NCBI GenBank assembly: GCA_910578185.1
Contig: CAJTPN010000020.1
Span: 10,627-60,180, forward strand
Source: an uncultured Acetatifactor sp.
Lineage (GTDB): Bacteria; Bacillota; Clostridia; Lachnospirales; Lachnospiraceae
Length of the DNA: 49,554 nt
Direction of reading: 5' to 3'
The notes beneath the pieces are model-generated. The model was given only the letters and a program-made list of their open reading frames with translations, had not been told where the DNA came from and did not search any database. The position numbers were made by a program, and so were the translations under genes. Positions within the stretch are counted from its first letter, which is position 1, and each line of letters starts with the position of its first letter. This document shows positions 24,871-32,812 of the stretch, piece by piece.

Positions 24871-25611
24871 ATGAACGATCTATTTCAAAAGGTAGGAGAA
24901 AATCTGTTGTATGTGCTGGGCTTTCTGGCAATCATTGCGGCGCTCTTTGTGGTGGCAGTTTTGCTGGAAAAGGCCGCGCAGAAGAAAAACGGGAAAAAGG
25001 AGCCGATTTTCAATGTGAGGAAGATTGCCATGATAGGTATGTTTTCCGCAGTGGCAATGATTTTGATGCTGTTTGATTTTCCGCTTCCGTTTGCGCCTGG
25101 TTTTTACAAGCTGGATTTCAGCGAGCTGCCCATTTTGGTGGGAACATTTGCTTTTGGCCCGGTAGCAGGGGTAATGATGGAGTTTGTGAAAATCATGCTG
25201 AAACTCTTTATCAAGGGAACCAGTACCGCATTTGTTGGTGATTTGGCCAATTTTGTGATAGGCTGCAGTTTTATTTTGCCCGCGTCCGTTATTTATGCCT
25301 TTCGCAAAAGCAAAAAGTCCGCAGTCTTTTCCTGTATTGCGGGGACTTTGGTTATGACTGTGTTTGGCACGGCGTTTAATGCCGTCTATCTGCTGCCCGC
25401 TTTTGCAAAGCTCTATAACAACATGCCCATTGAGGATCTGATTGCCATGGGAAGCGCGGTGAACCCTCTGGTAAGCGAGGGCAGTATCGTCAGCTTTGTG
25501 GCGGCCTGCGTCGCGCCCATGAATCTGATAAAAGGTCTGGTGGTTTCCGTGGTGACATTATTGATCTATAAACCCCTTAGCCCCATCATCAAGACCGGGC
25601 ACAGAATGTAG
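24871..25611 (+). CDS. ribU: Riboflavin transporter, ECF substrate-binding component
   Basis: A 246-residue membrane protein. Residues 48 onward match RibU/ECF S-components: KIAMIGMFSAVAMILMLFDFPLP, KLDFSELPILVGTFAFGPVAG (the substrate-pocket region) and EFVKIMLKLFIKGTSTAFVGDLANF. About six core helices follow the ECF pattern. It has an extra N-terminal segment of ~45 residues with one more hydrophobic helix (12-32), which is not part of the usual 190-200 residue protein. It binds riboflavin at the membrane and works with a shared ECF energising module (EcfA, EcfA', EcfT) encoded elsewhere. The FMN riboswitch directly upstream supports the assignment. A terminator follows. Confidence 0.93.
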   Translation: MNDLFQKVGENLLYVLGFLAIIAALFVVAVLLEKAAQKKNGKKEPIFNVRKIAMIGMFSAVAMILMLFDFPLPFAPGFYKLDFSELPILVGTFAFGPVAGVMMEFVKIMLKLFIKGTSTAFVGDLANFVIGCSFILPASVIYAFRKSKKSAVFSCIAGTLVMTVFGTAFNAVYLLPAFAKLYNNMPIEDLIAMGSAVNPLVSEGSIVSFVAACVAPMNLIKGLVVSVVTLLIYKPLSPIIKTGHRM

Positions 25612-25627
25612 AATAAGGCAAATTTTG

Positions 25628-25660
25628 AAAAGCTTTTCGGGTGATCCGGAAAGCTTTTTT
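25628..25660 (+). terminator. Rho-independent terminator after ribU
   Basis: AAAAGCTTTTCGG pairs with CCGGAAAGCTTTT (13 bp, one G-T) across a short loop, ending in a T run. Confidence 0.85.
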
Positions 25661-25696
25661 AATGTATGTGATCTTATAAAAGGTTAGATAAAAGTC

Positions 25697-25725
25697 TTGA
25701 CAAAAACACTTGACTACTGTATTGT
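25697..25725 (+). promoter_or_regulatory. Promoter of the MacAB-like operon
   Basis: TTGACA (25697-25702), 17 bases, TATTGT (25720-25725), 76 bases before the ATPase start codon. The -10 box is embedded in the dyad described for 25715-25748. Confidence 0.6.
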
Positions 25726-25748
25726 ATAAGCAGTACAGTGATACAGTA
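25715..25748 (+). promoter_or_regulatory. Operator-like cluster of ACTGTA half-sites
   Basis: TACTGTAT (25715-25722) and ATACAGTA (25741-25748) form a perfect 8-bp inverted repeat. A third half-site, TACAGT at 25734-25739, lies between them, making a second dyad ACTGTA-N12-TACAGT. The sites cover the -10 box, so a repressor would block transcription. TACTGTA dyads are typical of GntR/YtrA-type regulators of ABC genes, but none is encoded next to this operon. Confidence 0.55.
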
Positions 25749-25800
25749 ATGCAAGGGAAATAGGTATGCGCCATTATGTGAGATTTGGAGAGGAAAAGAC

Positions 25801-26490
25801 ATGGGAGCATTGGTAGAAATCAGGGATGTATGTAAGATATACAATCCTGGAGAAAATGAGGTAAGAGCCCTGGATCATATAAATGTGATCATTGGAGAAG
25901 GGGAGTTTGTTGCGATCATCGGTCAGTCAGGGAGCGGTAAGTCCACATTGATGAATATGCTGGGATGCCTTGATGTGCCTTCCAGCGGCTCCTATTGGCT
26001 GCATGGACAGAATGTCTCGGAACTGGACGACGACGAACTTTCCGATATAAGAAACAGGGAGATCGGTTTTATTTTTCAGGGCTTTAACCTGATTCCCAAT
26101 TTAACCGCATTGGAAAACGTGGAGCTGCCTCTGATCTATAGAGGAGTGGGAAAGTCAAAAAGAAAAGAATTGTCAAGGGTGGCGCTGAAGAAGGTGGGAC
26201 TGGAACACCGCATGGACCATAAGCCTTCGGAAATGTCGGGGGGGCAGCAGCAGAGAGTGGCTATCGCCAGAGCGATTGCTCAGGCGCCGCCTGTAATTCT
26301 TGCGGATGAGCCCACAGGCAATCTGGATTCTCACTCCACTCAGGAGATTATGGGTATCTTGAGAGAACTGCACAGCGAGGGAAGAACGGTCATATTAATT
26401 ACCCATGACAACGAGATAGCGGCCCAGGCTAGACGCGTGATCAAAATAAAGGACGGCAGGATTGAGGAAGACTCTTCCGGTCAACAGTGA
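25801..26490 (+). CDS. ABC transporter ATPase, MacB/LolD type
   Basis: A 229-residue stand-alone ATPase. Walker A is GQSGSGKST near residue 41, Q-loop FIFQGFNLIPNL near 98, signature MSGGQQQRVAIARAI near 143, Walker B VILADEPTGNLDS near 164, H-loop LITHDNEIA near 199. The ADEPTGNLDS version of Walker B is typical of the MacB/FtsE/LolD group that energises FtsX-type permeases. GGAGAGG precedes the ATG. It is the first gene of a three-gene operon with a membrane-fusion-like protein and an FtsX-type permease, so it powers substrate extrusion or envelope work outside the membrane. Confidence 0.93.
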   Translation: MGALVEIRDVCKIYNPGENEVRALDHINVIIGEGEFVAIIGQSGSGKSTLMNMLGCLDVPSSGSYWLHGQNVSELDDDELSDIRNREIGFIFQGFNLIPNLTALENVELPLIYRGVGKSKRKELSRVALKKVGLEHRMDHKPSEMSGGQQQRVAIARAIAQAPPVILADEPTGNLDSHSTQEIMGILRELHSEGRTVILITHDNEIAAQARRVIKIKDGRIEEDSSGQQ

Positions 26491-26578
26491 TTTGATCTGA
26501 AACGAAAACACGTACATTGGTCTGTAACGGCTTTGGAGCAGGATATACACAGAATTTGAGACAGCGGGAGGTATGGAT

Positions 26579-28081
26579 ATGAAAAAGAGAGCATCAAAGG
26601 ATTTGACACAGGATATGACAGAAAATGTGATGGAAAGGCCGGAAAAGAAAAAGCGTAAGAAACATAAAAAAGCGCCCATTGTCATCGCAGTCATTGTTGT
26701 CATATTTATTGTTTTCCGTGTGCTTGGCAGTTTCGGAAACACACAGGCGGGAGTATTGGTGACGACTGCGTCGGCAGTGCGGGGGGATGTTCAGGAAACG
26801 ATCAACACCAGCGGAATGGTTGTCAGTGAGGAGGTTAAGGTGATTTTTGCGCCGGTGGCAGGGACGTTGGCCGAGGTGAATGTGGCGGCCGGTGACGCGG
26901 TAAAGGCCGGTGAGATGTTGATTGGATACGACATGGAGAAGATGGAGAAAATGTTGCGGCAATCCGCTCTGCAGCTGGAGAAAAGTATGGCGGGATATGA
27001 CGACGCACTATCCAGAGATTCTAAAAGTCAGGCAGAATTAAACGAAGCCACCATCAATCTGGGGGTATTGAATCAGCAGATCGAGGACAATAAGGCATAT
27101 TTGAAGGATTTGCAGGAGAGTCTCAGCCAGAATCAAAGAGAGACCAGCAATGCGTTGGCGGAGGAGAGTTTTGCACTGCAGGAAAGACTTAGCAGCCTGA
27201 CGCCCGGGACAAAGGAATACAACGAAGTGGCCGGGGCCATATCACGAAACAATTATCTGCAGCAGGTTGCAGGGTCTTCGGATTATGTGGTACAGATGCA
27301 AAAGGAAATTCAGGATGTACAGGAGCGTATTGCAGGTTATGAGGAATATAAGGCGCGTATGGAATCACAGAAGACCTCCAGTGAAACCACTGTGATGAAC
27401 ACATACGACAGGGTGCAGTACGATGCGGATCACGAGCTTGCAAACTTAAGCTATCAGGAGACGGAAGAGGAATATTACATAGCGAAAAAGGGGATTGTGG
27501 CGGAATTCGACGGTATTGTAACCGAATGCGGCGTTGTTCCCGGCGCAGGTGTCAGCGGCGGAATGCAGCTTTTGACGCTTGAAAACAGTAAGAATCTTAA
27601 AATTACTTTTCAGGCATCAAAGTATGATATCGAGAAGTTGGAGCTGGGGCAGAGGGCGGATGTGGTGATTTCCGGCAGCAATTATGAGGGCACTGTCAGT
27701 AAAATAAACCGGATGGCGGTGAGAAATGCGTCAAATACCCCTATGGTGGGCGTGGAAATTCATCTGACGGAGGTGGATGACAATATCATTCTTGGCATGG
27801 ACGCCAAGGTGACTATTTATACCAATCAGGCACAGAACGCGCTTTTGGTTCCTGTGGAAGTGATCAATGCGGATAAGGAAGGGGATTTTCTTTATCTGGC
27901 AGAAAACGGGATCGTGGTGAAACGATATATTGTATGCGGTGTTTCATCGGATCTGTATACAGAAGTGCGGGAAGGGCTTACGGAGGAAGATGTGATCATT
28001 GTCAGCGCGGGGGTAGAGCTGGAAGAGGGCATGGCGGTCATGGTTCTTCCCGAATCCCAGGAGGGAAACGGAAGCTTATAG
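26579..28081 (+). CDS. Membrane-fusion-like efflux adaptor (MacA/HlyD type)
   Basis: A 500-residue protein. The start is placed at 26579 (GGGAGG is 7 bases upstream); an ATG at 26573 abuts the ribosome site. A cytoplasmic Lys-rich tail (1-31) is followed by a transmembrane helix (about 33-52, PIVIAVIVVIFIVFRVLG). The biotinyl/lipoyl-like half motif FAPVAGTLAEVNVAAGDAVKAGEML lies near 96-120, a long coiled coil of roughly 120 residues follows (SLSQNQRETSNAL, EIQDVQERIAGYEEY), then the matching half KKGIVAEFDGIVTECG and beta-barrel segments. This is the RND/MFP adaptor layout of MacA. In a Gram-positive cell it spans the wall space with the permease. It lies 88 bases after the ATPase gene. Confidence 0.9.
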   Translation: MKKRASKDLTQDMTENVMERPEKKKRKKHKKAPIVIAVIVVIFIVFRVLGSFGNTQAGVLVTTASAVRGDVQETINTSGMVVSEEVKVIFAPVAGTLAEVNVAAGDAVKAGEMLIGYDMEKMEKMLRQSALQLEKSMAGYDDALSRDSKSQAELNEATINLGVLNQQIEDNKAYLKDLQESLSQNQRETSNALAEESFALQERLSSLTPGTKEYNEVAGAISRNNYLQQVAGSSDYVVQMQKEIQDVQERIAGYEEYKARMESQKTSSETTVMNTYDRVQYDADHELANLSYQETEEEYYIAKKGIVAEFDGIVTECGVVPGAGVSGGMQLLTLENSKNLKITFQASKYDIEKLELGQRADVVISGSNYEGTVSKINRMAVRNASNTPMVGVEIHLTEVDDNIILGMDAKVTIYTNQAQNALLVPVEVINADKEGDFLYLAENGIVVKRYIVCGVSSDLYTEVREGLTEEDVIIVSAGVELEEGMAVMVLPESQEGNGSL

Positions 28082-28145
28082 GAGACGATTTTCCTATGTC
28101 ATTCCTATGGATTGGGAAGGTCGTGGAAAGGGAGGAATTTTATCA

Positions 28146-29354
28146 ATGGCACAGGTATGGGAATATATCAAAATTGCCCTGATGAACATCAAAAGCAACA
28201 AAGGGCGTTCCGTGCTGACCATGCTGGGGATCATCATCGGAATATCGTCCGTGATCATGATTATCTCCATCGGCAACGGGCTTAAGGGAGGAATCAACAG
28301 TGAGCTTAACGCCATTGCGGGAGGACAGATCTATATCTACGCCGACGGGAATAATGACGAAGGGATAAGCATTGAATTTACGGATGAGGATATTGAGGCC
28401 ATAATGGAGAAAGTTCCCCATGTCAAGGCCGTTACATCTAATTGGAGCACTCAGGGAACCGTCTCCGGCAGAAAGGGCATGTTTACCGCTTCAGCGTCTT
28501 TTGGGATGCCGGGACTGGAATATTCCAGCAATGATCCGATTATCCGGGGACGATATTTTAACGACAATGACTATTATTCAGCAAACAGAGTCTGTGTAAT
28601 GACGGAGAGCAGTGCAAAGATGCTCTTTGGGAATACCAATGTTGTCGGTATGACTGTGGAATTCTCCATCTATGGTGTGTCCCAGGACTTTACGATTGTG
28701 GGGATCCGCAGGGACAATGTATCGTCAAGCTTTGTGTCCGTGGACGTGGCGGCTCTGGAAATGCCTTCGTCCGTGGTTTCCTCCGTCTACGGATTTTATG
28801 TGGCCAACACAGGGCTGCTGATTATGAGTGAAGGCTCGGAATACTCAGCCCAAGTGGCGGCGGATACGCTGCGGCTTATGGAGAATCGTCACAATGTGCG
28901 TGGAAAGAACGCCTTAGGGATAGAGAGTTTCAGTGATATGGTGGGGGAGGTCAATCAGATACTGGATTATATCACTACCTTTGTGGTGTTTGTTGCGGCG
29001 ATTTCCTTGTTGGTAGGGGGGATCGGCGTGATGAATATCATGCTGGTTTCCGTGACGGAGCGTACTCGGGAGATCGGTATCCGCAAGTCTCTGGGCGCAA
29101 GGACGGGTTCCATTCTTTTGCAGTTTCTTTCGGAATCTGCCATTATTACGCTGATGGGGGGTGTAATCGGTATTGTGATCGGTGTGGCTGGGGCTTTTGG
29201 ATTTTGTTCACTGATCGGTTTTACGGCCAGGATCAGCTTGGAGACGGTTTTGCTGGCAAGTTTGTTCTCATCGGCCGTTGGAATATTCTTCGGCATTTAT
29301 CCTGCCAGAAGAGCTGCCCGATTAAGCCCCATTGAAGCATTGCGGCATGAATGA
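28146..29354 (+). CDS. ABC transporter permease, MacB/FtsX type
   Basis: A 402-residue permease. The start at 28146 has AGGGAGGAA upstream; an earlier in-frame ATG at 28107 has none. One N-terminal transmembrane helix (about 20-42, SVLTMLGIIIGISSVIMIISIG) precedes a large extracellular MacB_PCD domain (about 45-270), then three C-terminal helices of the FtsX domain containing GGIGVMNIMLVSVTERTREIGIRKS near 295-320 and PARRAARLSPIEALRHE at the end, both diagnostic of MacB-like permeases. With the preceding ATPase and adaptor it forms a tripartite export system. Candidate cargoes for this family are antimicrobial peptides, macrolides or lipoproteins. A terminator follows. Confidence 0.93.
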   Translation: MAQVWEYIKIALMNIKSNKGRSVLTMLGIIIGISSVIMIISIGNGLKGGINSELNAIAGGQIYIYADGNNDEGISIEFTDEDIEAIMEKVPHVKAVTSNWSTQGTVSGRKGMFTASASFGMPGLEYSSNDPIIRGRYFNDNDYYSANRVCVMTESSAKMLFGNTNVVGMTVEFSIYGVSQDFTIVGIRRDNVSSSFVSVDVAALEMPSSVVSSVYGFYVANTGLLIMSEGSEYSAQVAADTLRLMENRHNVRGKNALGIESFSDMVGEVNQILDYITTFVVFVAAISLLVGGIGVMNIMLVSVTERTREIGIRKSLGARTGSILLQFLSESAIITLMGGVIGIVIGVAGAFGFCSLIGFTARISLETVLLASLFSSAVGIFFGIYPARRAARLSPIEALRHE

Positions 29355-29449
29355 ATCTATTAAATCCGGCCCCCTCGGGGCATTGTGCTTTGCCGTATAT
29401 CATATATGCATGACCAGGTCAGCATGGAAAAAATAGCGTCCCATCGGAC

Positions 29450-29495
29450 AAAAAATCCCGCACTGCCGCATATGCGCGGCGGCGCGGGATTTTTT
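29450..29495. terminator. Strong terminator between the MacAB-like operon and rho
   Basis: AAAAATCCCGC pairs with GCGGGATTTTT, with a nested CCGC-ATAT-GCGG hairpin inside. A and T runs on both sides allow either direction. The rest of the 29355-29690 gap shows a short CCCC-TC-GGGG dyad near 29371 and a TATAAT at 29579-29584 that may be the rho promoter -10, without a clear -35. Confidence 0.8.
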
Positions 29496-29690
29496 GCGTG
29501 AAATTTGGATTGTTATTCATTGCTGATTTAAGGGGAGGTGTTTTAAATTTGGGACTTCCTATTTTGAAAAAAATGTATTATAATGGTAAACAGGACATGA
29601 TGTTCGATCATGAATCAAGGAAGCACGTCAATGGAGAATCTGGCTGTGACCCCCATTTAATTTTATGATGTAAAATATCAGGAGGAGTTT

Positions 29691-31328
29691 ATGAGAGAAA
29701 AGTATGAATCACTGGCGCTTGTACAGTTAAAAGAGCTTGCGAAAGTTCGCGGGCTGAAAGGCACTTCTTCCATGAAAAAGGCAGAGCTGGTGGAAGCGAT
29801 GCTGGCAGAAGATGAGCGACTGGAAAGTCAGGAAAAGGAAAGTGCCGCAAAGACGAAAAGCGGTGGTGCAGTAAAGCGTGAGGAGAAGCAGCAGGTTGGC
29901 GACGGTGCTTCTAAGACCGTGCGAAAAAAAACAATAATCACAAATTTCAAACCTTCTGCGCCGGTTCAGGAGCGGGGGGAGCGTCAACAGAACGCGGTAA
30001 TGAACGAGAGTAGTTACAGAGCAGAGACTATGCCTCAGAGCGATAATTCCAGACGGACGGAGGAAACTGTCAAAACGGACCTGCCATTTACGCCCAGGCC
30101 GGACGCAGCTGTGCAGAAAATGGACGGGACGGCTTCCGCGGCGCCCCGGACGATACGTACCAACGAGGTCTACGACGAGAAAACATATCCCAAGGAATTG
30201 GACAGCGGTGAAGAGGCAAGTGGTATTCTGGAGGTGATGCCGGACGGTTATGGTTTTATCCGCTGTGAAAATTATCTGCCCGGGGAAAACGATGTGTATG
30301 TGGCGCCCAGCCAGATACGGCGTTTCGGATTAAAGACAGGCGACATTCTACGCGGGAATAAACGCATCAAGACCCAGCAGGAGAAGTTCAGCGCACTGCT
30401 TTTCATCCGAACAATCAACGGCTATACCACGGAGGAGGCGGCAAAGCGTAAGGCGTTCGAGAATATGACGCCCATTTTCCCTGACGAGAGGATTCGGCTT
30501 GAGACGCCTGGCAGCAGTGTGGCAATGCGGGTGATGGATCTGGTAAGTCCCGTGGGCAAAGGACAACGTGGCATGATCGTGTCTCCGCCTAAGGCAGGTA
30601 AGACAACGCTGTTGAAAGAGGTGGCCAAGTCTATTCTGTGCACCAATCCTTCCGTGCATATGTTGATCCTTTTGATTGATGAACGTCCGGAGGAAGTGAC
30701 AGATATCAAAGAGGCCATCAGCGGTAAAAATGTGGAGGTGATCTATTCCACTTTTGACGAGTTGCCGGATCATCATAAGAGAGTATCCGAAATGGTGATG
30801 GAGCGTGCCAAGCGTCTGGTAGAACATAAAAAAGATGTGGTGATCCTTTTAGACAGCATTACCAGGCTGGCAAGGGCATATAATCTGGTGGTACCGCCCA
30901 GCGGGCGTACGCTTTCCGGAGGTCTGGATCCGGCGGCGCTGCATATGCCAAAGCGCTTTTTTGGCGCGGCAAGAAATATGCGGGAGGGCGGAAGCCTTAC
31001 CATTCTTGCCACGGCGTTGGTGGACACCGGCAGCAAAATGGACGATGTGATATATGAGGAATTCAAGGGAACGGGCAATATGGAGATGATTCTGGACAGG
31101 AAGCTTTCCGAGAAGCGCATTTTCCCGGCTATAGATCTTGCCAAATCGGGGACCAGAAGAGAAGATTTGCTCTTGACCGGCGAAGAGCTGGAGGCGATTA
31201 ATATCATGCGCAAGGCGCTTAACGGCATGAAGTCGGAAGAGGCCACAGATCGTATTTTGGATATGTTTGCAAAGTCGAGAAATAATGCTGATTTTGTACA
31301 AACGGTAAAAAGAAACAAATTTATTTAA
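29691..31328 (+). CDS. rho: Transcription termination factor Rho
   Basis: A 545-residue hexameric RNA helicase that ends transcription. Residues 1-42 form the Rho_N helical domain (LVQLKELAKVRGLKGTSSMKKAELVEAM). The RNA-binding cold-shock-like domain is near 172-245 (GILEVMPDGYGFIRCENYLPG). The ATPase has Walker A SPPKAGKTT near 298-306, LLIDERPEEVTDI near 327, Walker B VVILLDSITRLARAYN near 383 and the R-loop/Q-loop region to GTGNMEMILDRKLSEKRIFPAID near 460. Between the Rho_N and RNA domains lies an insertion of about 125 low-complexity, charged residues (45-170), making it longer than the ~420 residues of E. coli Rho. AGGAGGAG precedes the ATG. Confidence 0.97.
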   Translation: MREKYESLALVQLKELAKVRGLKGTSSMKKAELVEAMLAEDERLESQEKESAAKTKSGGAVKREEKQQVGDGASKTVRKKTIITNFKPSAPVQERGERQQNAVMNESSYRAETMPQSDNSRRTEETVKTDLPFTPRPDAAVQKMDGTASAAPRTIRTNEVYDEKTYPKELDSGEEASGILEVMPDGYGFIRCENYLPGENDVYVAPSQIRRFGLKTGDILRGNKRIKTQQEKFSALLFIRTINGYTTEEAAKRKAFENMTPIFPDERIRLETPGSSVAMRVMDLVSPVGKGQRGMIVSPPKAGKTTLLKEVAKSILCTNPSVHMLILLIDERPEEVTDIKEAISGKNVEVIYSTFDELPDHHKRVSEMVMERAKRLVEHKKDVVILLDSITRLARAYNLVVPPSGRTLSGGLDPAALHMPKRFFGAARNMREGGSLTILATALVDTGSKMDDVIYEEFKGTGNMEMILDRKLSEKRIFPAIDLAKSGTRREDLLLTGEELEAINIMRKALNGMKSEEATDRILDMFAKSRNNADFVQTVKRNKFI

Positions 31329-31336
31329 AATAGGAC

Positions 31337-31365
31337 TTGCACCTTTGCATATCATGTGCTACAAT
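31337..31365 (+). promoter_or_regulatory. Sigma-A promoter for rpmE
   Basis: TTGCAC (31337-31342), 17 bases, TACAAT (31360-31365), about 85 bases before rpmE. Confidence 0.75.
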
Positions 31366-31449
31366 AATAACGCTGTTTGTGGTTCCATAGGCAGTGCGGA
31401 TGAGAACGACAAATAATGAGTGTTAATTATTATAGAGAGGTGAAGAAAA

Positions 31450-31650
31450 ATGAAAGAAGGAATCCATCCCCAGTACTATCAGGCGACCGTTACCTGTAAC
31501 TGCGGCAATACTTTTGTGACCGGCTCCACGAAACCTGAGATCCACGTTGAAGTGTGTTCCAAGTGCCATTCATTCTATACCGGGCAGCAGAAGACAGCAA
31601 GGGCCGATGGGCGTATTGAGAAGTTCAATAAGAAATACGGCGTTAAATAG
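31450..31650 (+). CDS. rpmE: 50S ribosomal protein L31, zinc-binding type
   Basis: A 66-residue protein of the large ribosomal subunit. It begins MKEGIHPQYYQATVTCNCGN and carries the zinc-binding cysteines (Cys16 and Cys18 in CNCG, Cys36 and Cys39 in CSKC), so it is the C+ form rather than the zinc-free paralogue. The RIEKFNKKYG C-terminus is typical. AGAGAGGTG lies before the ATG. It has its own promoter and a terminator, so it is a separate unit between rho and yqhQ. Confidence 0.97.
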   Translation: MKEGIHPQYYQATVTCNCGNTFVTGSTKPEIHVEVCSKCHSFYTGQQKTARADGRIEKFNKKYGVK

Positions 31651-31659
31651 GAATTGCGG

Positions 31660-31693
31660 AAAAAGGTTGAGGTGCTTGTATCTCAACCTTTTT
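31660..31693 (+). terminator. Rho-independent terminator after rpmE
   Basis: AAAAAGGTTGAG pairs with CTCAACCTTTTT (12 bp) across a 10-base loop. Confidence 0.88.
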
Positions 31694-31727
31694 AAGTGTG
31701 TTGCGCAGTGTACATGGGGGATTTATT

Positions 31728-31778
31728 CGCTGTGAGGCAGCGATTGTCCCGCAATCGGGCTGGAAAACTTTCCGCCCG
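31728..31778 (+). other. Three adjoining hairpins in the yqhQ leader
   Basis: CGCTG-TGAGG-CAGCG (31728-31742), CGATTG-TCCCG-CAATCG (31741-31757) and CGGG..GGAA..TTCC..CCCG (31756-31778) follow one another and share CG dinucleotides at their joints, so neighbours compete slightly. They end 36 bases before the start codon. No known riboswitch family fits. Confidence 0.45.
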
Positions 31779-31813
31779 ACTGTAAAAGGTTACGGAATCG
31801 GGAGTGTGTAATT

Positions 31814-32812
31814 ATGGGAAAGAAGAGACATCATTTTTATTCCGGTATCGGCGGGCAGGCCGTATTGGAAGGCATTATGATGAAAAACGGCGAGAAATAC
31901 GCCGTTGCCGTGCGGAAGCCGGATGGCAGGATTGCCGTGGATTTGGACAATCATCAGGGAATTCTGGAGGGGAATTGGATAAGGAAAATTCCGTTGGTGA
32001 GAGGCATTTTTAACTTTATTGATTCCATGGTTCTGGGGATGAAATGTCTCAACCATTCAGCGTCCGTGGCGGATGGCCGGGAGGCGGAGGAAGGAGAAGG
32101 TGCAGGGGATAAATGGCTCTCTGCGTTGATCACATGTTTTGCGGTGGCGCTGGCCATTGGTATCTTTGTGGTATTGCCCTATTATCTGGCATCTTTGTTG
32201 AACGGATTTGTGAGGAATCAGTCCGTCATTGCAATCGTGGAGGGCGGAATGCGCATTGTTATTTTTATTTTTTATGTGTGTGGTATCAGCCTTATGAAAG
32301 ATATCAGGCGTCTGTACCGTTACCATGGGGCGGAACATAAGTGCATTAACTGTATTGAAAGAGGACGGCCTCTGACCGTGAAAAATGTCATGCGCAGTTC
32401 CCGGCTGCATAAGAGATGTGGAACCAGCTTCCTGTTTCTGGTGTTATTTGTGAGTATTGTTCTGTTCTTTTTTATCCGTGTGGACAATGTGGCGCAAAGA
32501 GTGGTGCTGCGCATACTGTTGATGCCTGTGGTCGCGGGAATTTCTTATGAAATTATTCGGCTGGCAGGACGTTTTGATAATATTTTAATAGCGATTATTT
32601 CGGCTCCCGGCATGGCGATACAGCGACTGACCACCAGGGAGCCTGACGAGGAGATGGCAAAGGTTGCCATTGCCGCAGTGGAAGCTGTGTTTGATTGGAA
32701 GAAATATCTGCAGGAAAACTTCGGATATAAGCCGGAAGAGCTGGAGGACGCTTCCCAGGGAGAAGGTGTTTTCGGGGAAGCTGCCGTAGTTGAGGGACAG
32801 AGCGATATATGA
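31814..32812 (+). CDS. yqhQ: DUF1385 family membrane protein (YqhQ-like)
   Basis: A 332-residue membrane protein. The family signatures are IGGQAVLEGIMMKNGEKYAVAVRKPDG near the N-terminus, GIFNFIDSMVLGMKCLNHSA, and the YHGAEHKCINCIERG motif near residue 173, which holds conserved His and Cys residues, then LHKRCGTSFLFLV. About four transmembrane helices lie between 100 and 255. The function of the family is not established, but in many Firmicutes the gene sits, as here, between rpmE and prmC-prfA. Its last 4 bases overlap prmC (ATGA), indicating coupled translation. The leader has three tandem hairpins. Confidence 0.9.
   Translation: MGKKRHHFYSGIGGQAVLEGIMMKNGEKYAVAVRKPDGRIAVDLDNHQGILEGNWIRKIPLVRGIFNFIDSMVLGMKCLNHSASVADGREAEEGEGAGDKWLSALITCFAVALAIGIFVVLPYYLASLLNGFVRNQSVIAIVEGGMRIVIFIFYVCGISLMKDIRRLYRYHGAEHKCINCIERGRPLTVKNVMRSSRLHKRCGTSFLFLVLFVSIVLFFFIRVDNVAQRVVLRILLMPVVAGISYEIIRLAGRFDNILIAIISAPGMAIQRLTTREPDEEMAKVAIAAVEAVFDWKKYLQENFGYKPEELEDASQGEGVFGEAAVVEGQSDI

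Noticed and set aside
31728..31800. Resemblance of the yqhQ leader (CCGCCCGACTGTAA) to part of a cobalamin riboswitch
   Set aside because: The upstream core and the B12 box are absent, and the stretch after the rpmE terminator is too short for the full aptamer.
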